The notes below the pieces were generated by a model that had not been told where the DNA came from, did not search any database, and saw nothing but the letters and a program-made list of their open reading frames with translations. From assembly GCA_027574665.1 (NCBI GenBank), contig CM050653.1, forward strand, positions 9,880,664-9,944,663: 64,000 nt of DNA, written 5' to 3'. This DNA comes from Rhynochetos jubatus. Its lineage: Eukaryota; Chordata; Aves; Eurypygiformes; Rhynochetidae. Below are positions 1-12,000 of the stretch, piece after piece (positions within the stretch are counted from its first letter, which is position 1; each line of letters opens with the position of its first letter). Both the position numbers and the translations under genes were made by a program.

Positions 1-2185
1 CATCACTTCCTGCCTGTTTACATCTCTTGATACATTATACATGATATCCATGCCAATTATCCTTCGCATTCTATTTACTACCCAGCCTCTGGCCCATTTT
101 CTTGGATAAAAGCAGATGGTGAGGTATTTACTACATTTTAGAGTTAGCAAAAGTAATCTTTGACCATCTAATGTGTTCCTTGTAGTTCAAATGCAGAACT
201 TCCTTCAGCTTCGGTATGGCCGCAGTTTCACCCTTGTTCCTTTGATACTTGTGAAGATACGGATGAGGTGTTTGCAGGCAGAATCGCATCATGGGCATGA
301 GAGGTCAGGAACGTCCCCGCTCTCTCTCCTCCTGAAGCCCACTTCTTGAGGAGGGAGACTTTCTGGGTATTCCTTGAGGCTGTAGTAACAGGAGAGGGCC
401 ATTAAAAGCAGACCTGAAGGAGCAGGGAGCACAATCTTTGAGATGCTTCTTGGGAAAAGTTGTCCTACTTTACAGCTATTCCCTGCACACAACTAGATTG
501 TATCAGATAGACAGTATTACTATTCATCTGGGTTTTTTCCCCACTTATTCTCACTTATCTTCAATCACCTTTTCCTCCTGGGAGGCTGAAAGTGGTGAAA
601 GCATCTGTAGCTGCCAAGAGGAACATTACATGAGACACTGGCTTGTGAGAGCAGCCAGTGCTGTTCCCCCCTCCAGCTGTGCTCCACAGAAAACAGTGTA
701 ACTGAGGACCAGGCTTATAGATGGAAATAGTATCTTTTAGTGTAACGACAAACACAGCTGGAAAAAGTAGACAACTTGCTATGCGAGAATCAAAGTCAAA
801 TTCTCTCAGAGCTACCTATATAAATTGTGTCAGTGGACTCACACACAAACCCTGCTCTTAGAAAGCGTCATGCTTAACGTTTGTACAGAATAGATAGGTT
901 CCCAGCTTTCATCACCTTGTATAAAAGACCTACGCAATAAATTGCAATGGTATTACAACCGGGGTGTGAGGAACCTGGCGTTTAGGCCTTTACTAGATTT
1001 GCAGTGAAGACAGAAGGGTTGTAGCCAGAACAAACCAGACCTAAGAACTGGGGAGGCCAGAAGGTCCAGTCAAAGGGGAAAAACAGGAACTGAGATTAGG
1101 CCAGAAATCAGTGTGTTAAAATATCCACACTAACGGAGCTGAGCTCCGTGCTTGGAGTTCAGGCCATGGTCAAGCAGCAGGTTGATCCAGGCAACAAGGA
1201 TGACCCACAAGAAGCAGATGGAAGAGTGAAGCAGTTTGGGGAAGAAGAAGTGAAAGCCATAGTTAGGAGTCAGGAGAAGGAAATAAGCTTAAGGCAGGGC
1301 AATCTATAGGCTCTTAGGGAATCTCTGCCAGTAAATTCCAATACCTACCGCCAGTTGGTTAGGAATCTAGCCCTGAGGTGAGATCTGGTTCCTGAGCTAC
1401 CTAGGAAATGATTCACCTACTGCTAAGGACCAGGTCATTTTTCATTAAGGAGGTCTGAGAGTTCTTTGTAGGCACCCAGGATTTCACAGATTTCTAACTT
1501 CCTGTGCAGATATATTAAACAGTGCTCTGAAACAGAAGGTTGTAAGGAAAATGAGCTGTACTTTTGTAGCTGTTATAACTTAAGATTTAAGTTCTGCTGA
1601 AGATATAGCAGAACTGAACCTTCCACTTGGGCTGCATGTTTTCTTTTTAATCTATTGAATTTGAAGTATACCTGAGGAGGAGGTACAGAACATAATTTGT
1701 CTAATACTATGGAGTGGCAAGTTCTTTCTTCCATTTCTAGCAGATGAATCATCAGAAACATGATACACATATATTTGCTAAAAAGACAGGGCGGTGCAAA
1801 TGGCTTTCATGCTTTCTTGGCCAGAAGTTACTGTTCAGTTCTGAGTTCACGAAGGAAGGTCATGGTAGCCACCACAGCAAAATCTATTTATATCGAAGGA
1901 AATGCAGTCTGGAGCAGGCAGCTCTTGCAAGCTGAACGAGAAGGCTGACTGATGAGCCCACTGACTTTTGATGGGAGTACAAAAGTAGCATTTTGAAGCA
2001 TACCAAAGGAAAAACTAAAAAGTTGAGCTGGTGGTACCTTGCACTAGAGAGTGGTTAAAAGACCACTAGATGTTTTTTCCTCCCTATTTCAGACGTAACA
2101 AAGATAGTGCTGGAGGGACTGTCCTCAGCAATTAATAACCCTAAGGAGCTTGGTCTAGGTATAATCCAGACATGATTTAGGTGTA
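1..2185. other. Intergenic DNA, no gene seen
   Basis: AT-rich, stop-rich sequence in all frames. The open frames are short (under 90 codons), lack recognisable domains and are not joined by convincing splice sites. On the human map LMBR1 lies on this side of NOM1, but I see no LMBR1 coding exon here. Confidence 0.6.
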
Positions 2186-2527
2186 AATCATAGAATCATA
2201 GACTGGTTTGGGTTGGAAGGGACCTTAAAGACCATCCAGTTCCAAACCCCTGCCATGGGCAGGGACACCCTCCACTAGACCAGGTTGCTCCAAGCCTCAT
2301 CCAGCCTGGCCTTGAACACTGCCAGGGATGGGGCATCCACAGCTTCTCTGGGCAACCTGTTCCAGTGCCTCCCCACCCTCTCTGTGAAGAATTGCTTTCT
2401 CATCTAATCTAATTCCACCTTCTTTCAATTTAAACCTATCACCCCCTGTCCTGTCACTACAGGCCCTTGTAAAAAGTGCCCCCCAGCTTTCTTGTCAGCC
2501 CCTTCAGGTACTGGAGCCTGCAAATAG
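2186..2527 (-). mobile_element. CR1 LINE fragment, 5'-truncated
   Basis: The block begins with the reverse complement of the CR1 3' terminus (AATCATAGAATCATAGACTGG), followed by the usual GGTTGGAAGGGACCTTAAAG segment. It then runs through the last part of the CR1 reverse-transcriptase ORF and its 3' UTR, and breaks off after the CTTCAGGTACTGGAG segment. The 3' end therefore lies at the left and the copy is on the minus strand. About 340 bp of a multi-kilobase element remain, so it is a dead copy. It is a close relative of the copies at 4233, 38343 and 41902. Confidence 0.93.
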
Positions 2528-4232
2528 AACATTTTAGCAAGCTGCTAATGTACAGATGTACACACACAAAGACTAATGAAAAATAGACTTCCTTTAGGCT
2601 GACTTTTAGTGGTGCCTAACCCCTCAGCATAAAAGTTGAGAGGATTTAATAGATTTTGCTCAGTCCATTCCTTTTCAGTCTAGTTTTAAAAGAATAGTTT
2701 TTCAGCTTCAGGATAACCCAGTAAGTGTAAGACACCCCATGGTGTCTTGAATTCCCAGGGAAGGCTTTATGTGCACTGAGTTAAATTTGAGGTTCTCCAG
2801 AAAAAAAAATATTGGGATATTCAGGCTAATAAAATTATCTGAATTTGCTAAAATTGAAATTGCTAAAGTTGGAAGTGTTTCGCTAGGAAGGTTCCGACAG
2901 AATTTGTCAATGGATTTTAGACCACCCCAGCAAATGTGAAATTGGCACCATGCCTTTAAATCTAAACGTATCTAGCAGCGTTTGAATATGTGATGCCTTC
3001 TTTTCCAGTCATCATTCAGCCAAATGCAGCTTGGACTAAACAAAAAATAGGAAGTTATTTTCTCAGTTAATATGCCTACTTACATGATTACATTCAAGAT
3101 ATTACCTAAGAATTGGGGCCAGATTAAAACCTGAAGCCAAAAAATGTTGTGTGTTGCTGAGAGTGACCAGTGATTTTAAAGAGAATCAGGAGTAAACATA
3201 TGCCACAGATTATACCCAGTACTATACATACTCAAAAGCCAATCATGGAAGGCAAAAAGGAGAGATGGAAAAGGTAAAATAACTTGATCATGGTGTAAAA
3301 TAAATGCTACTCTATCATAATTATGTACATTAAGATCATTTATTGGGTGATCATTTCAAAGTCTTATATTTTGTAAGCTAAAGCATAGCAAGAATTGCAT
3401 TATAGCTTGAGAAAGCCAGAACAATCAGCCTGGGATCTGGAATCAACTTAAATATTGCTGATTGGTATTTTGTTTCTATGCACACCTTCTGTTTATTTTC
3501 TATTTGTTTGCTTTTTTAAAATAATTTAAAAAAACCCACTATTTTTTTTTGCCCTAAATACTTCCAGTCTCTGCCTTCATTGTGTCAACCCAGTAGCATT
3601 AACAACCCAGCTAAATACTATATTATGCCATAAAACATACGTATTTTTGAAACAGGCAAGAGAATGAAAATTAAATTAGAAATTAGAATATTGGTATAAA
3701 AAAATTGATATAAACTAGGTCAGTACAGGCCCACATAGGTATGTGCTGGATTATATGTATATGTTCATCAATATATTAATGAATCTGTATCCCCAAAAAT
3801 ATACATAATTGTATCATCAAATTAATACAGTTTTGAACAAGCTTTTGAAACTGACATTTGGGTAAAATATCTCCACTACTTTTAATTTAGAGCTTGCTGC
3901 AATTGTAATAAGTTCAGTGAGATTGCTTTCAATAACCAAGGAACTGGGTTCAGTGTTGAATAAGAAGCGAAGTCATGTCACGAAGCTAGAACAGTTTCAG
4001 TTCCATATGTAGGCAGTATGAAGCAACTGAAAGTTCATTTTGCTTGCATTTACCTTTGCTGCATTTTTCATGTCTCACTGTAAGGATTCAGAACACACAC
4101 ACACACACAAAAAAAAAAACTCCACAAAACAAACAAACAAAATTGCAGCTTGAACTTGGTTCGGAATGAGATAAAAGGAAATATCCGAGGATATTTAGCA
4201 TATAAAAGCCAAAATTCACCTACTGTACAGAT
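2528..4232. other. Intergenic AT-rich DNA
   Basis: No ORF of note, no RNA gene recognised. It holds A/T homopolymer runs and one microsatellite near its right end, described separately. Confidence 0.55.
4092..4141. repeat. Compound microsatellite (CA)n-(A)n-(AAAC)n
   Basis: About 17 bp of alternating AC are followed by a run of roughly a dozen A and then by several AAAC-like units. This is simple-sequence DNA and probably length-polymorphic. Confidence 0.9.
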
Positions 4233-4508
4233 ATACTGACAGGACAAGGGGTAATGGGTTTAAACTGAAAGCAGGGAGATTTAGATTGGATATCAGGAAG
4301 AAATTCTTCCTGGAGAGGGTGGTGAGGCACTGGCACAGGTTGCCCAGAGAAGCTGTGGATGCCCCATCCCTGGGAGTGTTCAAGGCCAGGCTGGATGAGG
4401 CTTGGAGCAACCTGGTCTAGCGGAGGGTGTCCCTGCCCATGGCAGGGGGTTGGAACTGGATGATCTTTAAGGTCCCTTCCAACCCAAACCATTCTGTGAT
4501 TCTATGAT
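4233..4508 (+). mobile_element. CR1 LINE fragment, 5'-truncated
   Basis: The sequence starts inside the CR1 ORF2 tail (GACAGGACAAGGGGTAATGG) and continues to the canonical 3' end, TTCTGTGATTCTATGAT, at 4508. The copy is in the plus orientation, opposite to the one at 2186-2527. Only the last 276 bp are present, so it codes for nothing. Confidence 0.94.
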
Positions 4509-7500
4509 ATGAACAAGCACATGGACATCTGCTCCTCTGCTATCTACCCATGGCAGGTTTCGCTGATTCTTCAAGTAGGTATTTATTGGTAGAACTCCTG
4601 AACTCCTGCCAGAGTCAGCATAGCTGTACAGTTGAAGAATCAAAAAAAAACCCAAAACCCACCACCAAACTCACTTTCATCTACGTCTATTTTGAGCCCA
4701 GAAATTAGTGTTTGCTTAAATCAGTCTCTGAAAGGTGTTCAGCTAGAATGGATGGATCAAAAGAGTGAAAACTCACTACTTCTTTGCATGGTGTGTTCAA
4801 TATTTAATTACCATCTGTATTAAAAATCATGCCTTATTTCGGATTTGAATTTTACTGCCTTCAGCTTCTAACGGTGGTTCTTGTTCTGTCCTTCCCAGCT
4901 GCAGCTAAAACTTTAGTACTTGATATTTCTCACTAAGCACAATTCACCGCAAAATCTCCTTTTCCATCAGTTAAAAAGATATACGCTAAGGAAATTTACT
5001 CTTTAAAGATTTTTCTCAACCATTAACTCATTTTTTTTCTTTCTTCCCTGAATTCTCTCCAAACTTTTAACATACTTATTGAAGCGTAGACAAAAGAACT
5101 GAAAGCAGTATTGTCAGCTCAGTTTCAGCAATTCCATGAACTGATGTAAAATCACCCCCTTATTTTAGATTATTACAGACCATTTCAGTCATTGCAGAGG
5201 CAAACAGCATGCAGCTTTAGAGGTGAAACACATGATTACTTCCCACAAGCAAACGGATGTGCAATTGAAGAAACTTGCGTCTACTCCTGCTTTCTTGCTA
5301 TCAGAGATCTGGCTGTAGGTGAAAGTTTCCTCGTGGCAGACCTAAAGTAAGATTAATGGCTCTTTGTTTTGGGGTTCTCACGTCCACTTCTTTGCTTATA
5401 TAGAGTAAAGCCAGTTTGAAGGACACTTTAATCCAAATGCTGTAGCAATCATTTCTTTGAGGTAGACAACCGTGTCTGTCTCTGAATTTTGCTCATATCA
5501 CCTAGCAGCAATCCCTAATTTCTATTCTGAATCATTGTTCTCCAGATACAGCCATGGTTCTGTAGACAGCACCTTGGTTCCTCGTTCCTGGTGCATCCAT
5601 GGACATCTGACTGAATTCAAGCCTTTTTTGTTTTCTGCTTCCCAAACATCTCAGATTGCTCTGTATGATCAGCTCATCTTTGTAATTTACCACTCTGTTA
5701 TTTTCAGTATTTGCCAACCGTTTTTGTGTCATCTGCCGGTAGTATTAACAGTGATTTGTCAACCAGAATAAATATATTCTTTAAAAAAAACTCATTTCTA
5801 CCCCCATTTTCTTATCCAAATCAATTTTCCTTACAATTTTTGTCATCTTTGGGAATTTCCTGGCTTACTAAGTACATATAATACTTATTTTACCGGTTGC
5901 AAGTGTTATGTTTGCCCATATGGAATATGAGCTTGCCAATATCATGGGTTGGTTCCATGGCAACATCATAACGGTTTCCCAAAGAGTTATCTGAGAGTGA
6001 ATCCAATATTTTTTGTGTTAGCAAATAATCATTAGAAGCTTTAATGTTGTTTTACCACTGGTTGAATAATAGCACCAGCATATGTCTCTGAAACCAAAGT
6101 GTCACAAATAATGTTTCTGTTCTTACAGAGCAGATGCTTTCTTCACTCATGTGCTTTCTCTTCAGTCTGTGTTTAGTTCCCATTCTTGAAGTTCTTACAT
6201 AGTACCATGTAAAATTACTCCAGCCCCTGCTCCACTTTGTTGCATATGTTGCACTGTGGCATTACATCTACACAACACGCAGCACAGGCTATGGAGTCTC
6301 ACCCATGGCTAATCTGTGCTTTCTCTGTCAGTTTTGCTGATTGTTTACCTTTCATTGTTTGTATGTTCTTTTTGAATACTCTCTTTTGGTTTGTGGACCA
6401 TTCAACATCTTTCATTAGACATCTTAGTCTGCCAATTTACTATTGATTCTAAAACATGTGACCTTGCATTAGCTGTATTATGAATTATGAAAATGCAAAT
6501 ACCTACCCACATTATCAGTTCCTGACTGCTTAACATGGCTGTTCTCACTGCCCTTAAGAAAAATAATAAATGAAATCATTAGTCTTCCAGACCATCTGTG
6601 CTCATACTAAATCACCCTCAAGTTATTTTTTGTTGGTTACACAGTTTTGAGAAATGAAATATTACAATTTTTGGAAAAGATGGGTGTATTGCCAAACCCC
6701 TAAACAATAACCCCCCCATTTTGGGTTTTAAAGAATTTTATTTTTCTCTCTTAAATTCAGTATCTAACTCATCATGACTAAGATGACTGTACTGTTAAAT
6801 ACCACACAGAGGCATTTCAAAAATCTATCCAGTATTAAACTACAACCGTTTTTCAGTCTGGTTCACAAAATCAGATTGTATAAATTTAGTATTTGAAAGT
6901 AAGCCATGCACCTTTTATGAAGGACTTTTATCCAAAATGTTAGAAATTTTAGAGGAAATAAATCATCTTAATTTCTAAAATTAATAGGGGCAAGATTTAT
7001 TCTTAAATCATGGATACTCCTTTCTAATTAAATTCAAATGTGTTTAATGCATCTCAGGAGTGTTAGGATAATAAGTAGTCCTTTTCTGGAACTTAACATC
7101 CTCGAGCCCTGTCAATAATTATATTGGGTGACTAATAAAATATGATGCCAGGCATTTTTTAAATCTTTATCTTCCTCCTCTGTCTCATTAGCAGAATGAA
7201 TAGGTTTGCTCCACAGGCACCACCTAATCTGGAGAATTCAATGTTGTTCAAGGGCATTGCAAATAAATTTCAGCAGGTATTCCTTTGTGCAACAGCCGTA
7301 TATAAAATGCACTTTTACAATATCTGCCAGTTGCCATGATAAAGTTTCTCTTTATCATGTATAAGATATAAGCTTATTGCTAGCATCAAACACCAGAAGG
7401 TCAAAAAGGGTCACTACAGCTGTCAAGTCTGATCTCCAGACCAGGAGGACTTTATGCAGTTATCACATCAAAGACTACGCTCTAAGTAGAGCTCCAATGA

Positions 7501-8091
7501 TCAGTATTTGATCCACAGGACATACAGCACTCATCCATTCCACCAGTGGTCTATCAGAAAATGCTAACATCATGGGAACAGGTTATTTTATAACCTAAGA
7601 CAATACTTATTTTCAGAAACTGGTCTCCAATCTAGCAAAAATCATACCAGTAATGTGAAATTAGATAATTTGTTCTTGAGAGTTTAACTTCCTTTCTCAA
7701 GTAGATATTACGTTACAGTAATTAGACCTCCAAGTAACAAAAATATACCAGTATCCTCAACCCCTGGGATGATATATAATCCTCTGGCCCTCATATAAAA
7801 ACAAAAGCCATCTCTAGCAACTTTAAACATTTGGGTACATCTAAGTATTTGAATGGAGGACTCCAGAGATTTCATACTGTCTTGAAGGTGGGAGGATGAA
7901 ACAAGAAATAGGTTGTGATTCATCCAACTCTAAAATATTTTCCTCTTCCCAATTTTAGGTCCTGTAAGCCATACATTAGATTGCAACCCAGTGGTTGCAA
8001 CAGCAGAGATACCCCATGCTGAATGTCCCGTTTATGTCTGTGCTACAAGGCACATATATGATATTTGATCACATTTTACATGTGATGTGTC
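4509..8091. other. Intergenic AT-rich DNA
   Basis: No gene recognised. Open frames here (for example + 5472-5771, 99 codons) have neither a known domain nor codon bias that I can see. A perfect inverted repeat at 7335-7359 is listed separately. Confidence 0.55.
7335..7359. repeat. Perfect inverted repeat, 10-bp arms
   Basis: CATGATAAAG, a 5-nt loop TTTCT, then CTTTATCATG. Both arms match perfectly. It could form a short hairpin. No function is evident. Confidence 0.85.
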
Positions 8092-8190
8092 TCATAGAAT
8101 CTCTCAATTTGGAAAGAACCTATAAGGATCATCAAGTCCAACTCCCTGCTCCTCACAGGACTACCTAAAACTAAACCAAGAGTGTCATCC
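8092..8190 (-). mobile_element. Old CR1 fragment
   Basis: CTCATAGAATC is followed by a diverged version of the CR1 3' end (TTGGAAAGAACCTATAAGGATCATCAAGTCCAACTCC) and by a CACAGGACTACCTAAAACTAAACC stretch that I know from older CR1 subfamilies. It is more diverged than the other copies, and its right boundary is unclear. Confidence 0.6.
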
Positions 8191-8958
8191 TGCTTAGTAC
8201 ATTCAGACTAAGTACAAACAAAGACCGTACTTTGCCTTTTCCCTGGGGCAGGCTGTCAGGGCCCTGAATGCCCTAATAGGCCCCTGACCACCTCCACTGG
8301 GAACCTCCACTTATACCACATCTACCCACTGACCTCTGGATAGGTGGCAGAGATCAGCCACATCCAACTGAAAAACCCCCTTATCCCACCTGGTGAGGGG
8401 TTCCTGCCTGCTTCCCAGCACTGCGAACAGGAATTATGCTGGGTATGGGGATGGTGCAGAAGTCTTTAGCACTGTGATCTGTCTTTGTGGCTGGGCTTAG
8501 CATCCACCAGGATTCTAAAGTTAACCTGGAGCTGTGGGCAACCCTCTGGGAAAGTTCCTGTGTGTACATCTCTATAGGTACTGTAATTCTAAATGAGGGA
8601 CATATCAGTCTCCATTCTCATTTAAAGAAAAGTCCAGTACCACAGTTTGAGAGTGGTGGGGTATGGGCATCAGTCAGCTGCTATGATGTCCTGGCATATC
8701 CCTTTCCCCTGACCTTATAAAGCTGGGCATGCCACCAACTACATTAGAAACGTTGCAGATGCTCTCTCTGCCCCATATTCTGCCTGGATTGTCTAGTCAA
8801 AGAGCATTGATACCTGAAAGCCTCTTAACAGCCTGATATCTGAGGCTGCTTCCTAGATTTGAGGATTCATGGAGGCATCTGAATCTAGGATAGGTCAACT
8901 ATAGAAGCAGACCCTGTCAATTCTTCATGGTGATGCAGGTTTAGCATATGCCACCATG
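8191..8958. other. Unrecognised GC-richer intergenic block
   Basis: Base composition is clearly richer in GC than in the flanks. It may be old repeat DNA of a kind I cannot name. No coding frame is convincing. Confidence 0.35.
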
Positions 8959-9055
8959 GACAGGCAATGCCACCACCTTACTCTGTCTCAGGTTTTCCTA
9001 TGCTCCAGACAGGCAATGCCACCACCTTACTCTGTCTCAGGTTTTCCTATGCTCC
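8959..9055. repeat. 49-bp direct tandem duplication (2 copies)
   Basis: The unit that begins GACAGGCAATGCCACCACC and ends TTTTCCTATGCTCC occurs at 8959-9007 and again at 9008-9055 with essentially no differences. The near identity suggests a recent duplication. Confidence 0.92.
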
Positions 9056-12000
9056 TGCCTTCGTGCAGACAGGGTCAAAAGTTCTTCATGACAATGCCAC
9101 TAATCCCTGGCCTGTCTGTTTGTCATTCCCTCAGTAAATCTCATCCACTGCCTGGGTGAAGTCATCCCAAGCCCTCTCACTGTCAGCTGAATTCTACACA
9201 TAGAAAAGACATGTCTCCTGGTCTTTCAACAGAGGAGCAGCAGAGGGGAAGGTCTGAATGTCTGCCTACACTACTGGCTTTCAAGTTGCATCTTGAACTT
9301 GTTGAACTGCAGATGTCTTCTTGGCCTGACCAAACATGCCCTGCTCTCCTACATGCTGCCAATGGGTGACAGGAGAGGAGTGGGACAACTCCCAGCCTTA
9401 TCTACATGAGGTTGAAAGTGTCAGTACTCATCCTTTCATGATCATCGGTGTATGATAATGGTCACTGACCCCACTTCTTATCAAAGATGTGGTCATGCAC
9501 GGCTCAACCTCTAATAGCTACTACCTGACACAGGAGTGCATCTTTCCCCAGCCCAAGGAGATAATCATACCTTTGGTCCTGCTATAGGTGTCCTTATTAC
9601 ATCTAGCCAATTCCTTCGATTTTCCACATGTTCCACACTGACATGCCTGTTGCAGTCAGGCTTTCCCAAAATTCTGGTCCTACCTTACAGAGAAAAAAAA
9701 AAAAGCATAGAGCTCCATATGGCCCACCATGTGACAAGTTCAGAGCTGATGATGAGCTTAACTCACCACAATATGCTGGCTCTGGGAGGAAAGGAGGCTG
9801 CAGAGTTTTTAGAGAAGCACAGAGACGAGGAGATCTTCAGTGTAAAAGCAGCTGCACCATTTATTCAGTCTTCTTTGAAGCATATTCCCTACAAACTGGT
9901 TACTGATAAAACTTGCAGAATCTAGTTTTTCTATCTTCAGTACTGATAAGGTTACAAAGATGTCATCTCTTTGAAACAGATGGTCTTTTGTTTCTAAATC
10001 AGGTCATTCTGTGAGTAATGACTTATTTAAACTGTAAGGATAGTATAAAGTTAACAAGGTTTCATAGGATACGTTCATATCGTTTTGCACCTTGTATGTT
10101 GATACCTCAAAACTTATTTGCTTTTAAAGAAACAATATTTTTCGTATTGTTGGTTAATTTGCCAAAAGCCAAACATACATTAAGAGCCTCTATAAGGCAC
10201 CCTGGGAAACTGGGGTACAGAGGGGTTAGTTCATCCTGACTAGGAAAAACAACAACTATAGGAAATAACTCTGCAGTTTGTAGTCACTGGTGAAGTATTG
10301 CATAGGGCGTAGTTTCCTTTGAAGTACTGATAATGCTGCATAGCATTTGACAGAGTTTTACTATTTATGCTGTCACATCTGCGCTGAACGCTGTTTCTGT
10401 AGCCTGACAGCCCACCTCCCCACACCGCACTGTTACCACTGTGGGTATCCAAGTGCCGTTACTCTGGGCGTACACTGACCTGATGTCATCAACTTTCTTA
10501 AAGCACAGCTTGCTTTGGTCCATTTATAGTCCCGTGCTCCCATACTCCTTCCCTCCCTCTGCCCTACATCCCCACCACTGCCTCCCGTCTTCAACACTGT
10601 CACCACGCAGCAGGATCTGCTGGTACATCCTTCTACCCTTCATATTTTCTCACGTTGTGACAGGTTTGAGGGAATATTGGCTTTCCTGTCAAACAGCTGT
10701 GAAGGAAGCCTCAAACTCCTTTTCTGTGGCCTACAGAACCTTACAGAATAACTGAATCAAAAACTGTTTTGTCTGTCCATGTTATAAAATTTATCACATA
10801 ATTTGGCAGTTGTGAAGTAATCCTGCAGCAGACACTGTACAACTCCAAGTTCCCTACATCTAATTGATTTTTATATTACTGCAGGCTAATAATCTCCATA
10901 GAGCTTCTGTAAAACCCAAGTGAGGATTTTATTTTAGCGCTTCATAAAATTACGCGAGCAGGTACCTCTCGGGCTGTAGTGCTGATCTGGTCCAGCTCTG
11001 GTTTTGTCCAATTTGTTCCCACTACCCCTTCAGCAGTATTGACACAGCAGTACGTGGCCAGACAGACCTGGGGAAAATAACCTAGCAAAAATAAAAAGTT
11101 TAATCAGAATGAATTCTCTGAGCCAGTTCATTCTGTGTTCACACAGCAGAAGCAATGATATAACTGAGCAGAGGGAGCAACTCCAACCACCACTGTTACA
11201 GAGAGAAATGCTTGTGAGCTACACTGAACACTCAGAGCGATCACAGATATGTTCTTCTGTCTGGCCAATGCCATTTTTAGTACTGAGAGTAACAGAAAAT
11301 GTGAGAAACTGTATTGTCCTTTTGCCCTGCACACGCACAATCCTCATAAAGGATTCGAGTCAAGAAATAACTATAGACTATAGTTACAATAGACGATAAT
11401 TTTCAGATAGTTCTTCCTGCTCTATAGTATGGAATAAGCAATACTTTATGCACAGTGTCAGCAGGACAAGTATATTGCATTTTTTTGAAGAATTTGTGTA
11501 GAGATTTACTCATACTGTAGATTTTAAAGTGTACATCTTCAAATCATGAAATGAATTTATGGATTGTATGAATACTTACACCTAATGTCTGTCTGTGTAT
11601 TTAGGACTATTTGTATGTGTGTGCTTATTTTTATTTATATTTAAAGTCCTCTGAAATATAGTTACCCTGCCATAGTATTAAAATAAGGTGGTGCAGAAGA
11701 CAGCATTACAAAGTGTCTTCTATCGAATTTCTTGACAAGCGCTAAAATATACTAATTTGTATGTCGAGTTAATTTGAATCAAGGTACTGGTATTACCCTT
11801 TTTTAACAAAACCACTGTCTATTGACTTTTCTGTAAATGGTATTTTTGCATTTATAAAGAAGCAGTAGTTTATAGTATTCTTTCATATGAGTTTGTGTGA
11901 GTATATGAAAGAAAGAAAAATGTAGTTTAATTACTGTTGGAGTATCTCTTCTGTTTATCATGTTATTATACAGTTTATATTTTATTTAGTTAAGAAGAGC

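Noticed and set aside
9536..9925. 129-codon plus-strand frame
   Set aside because: Crosses an A12 run, with no domain and no paralogue I recognise.
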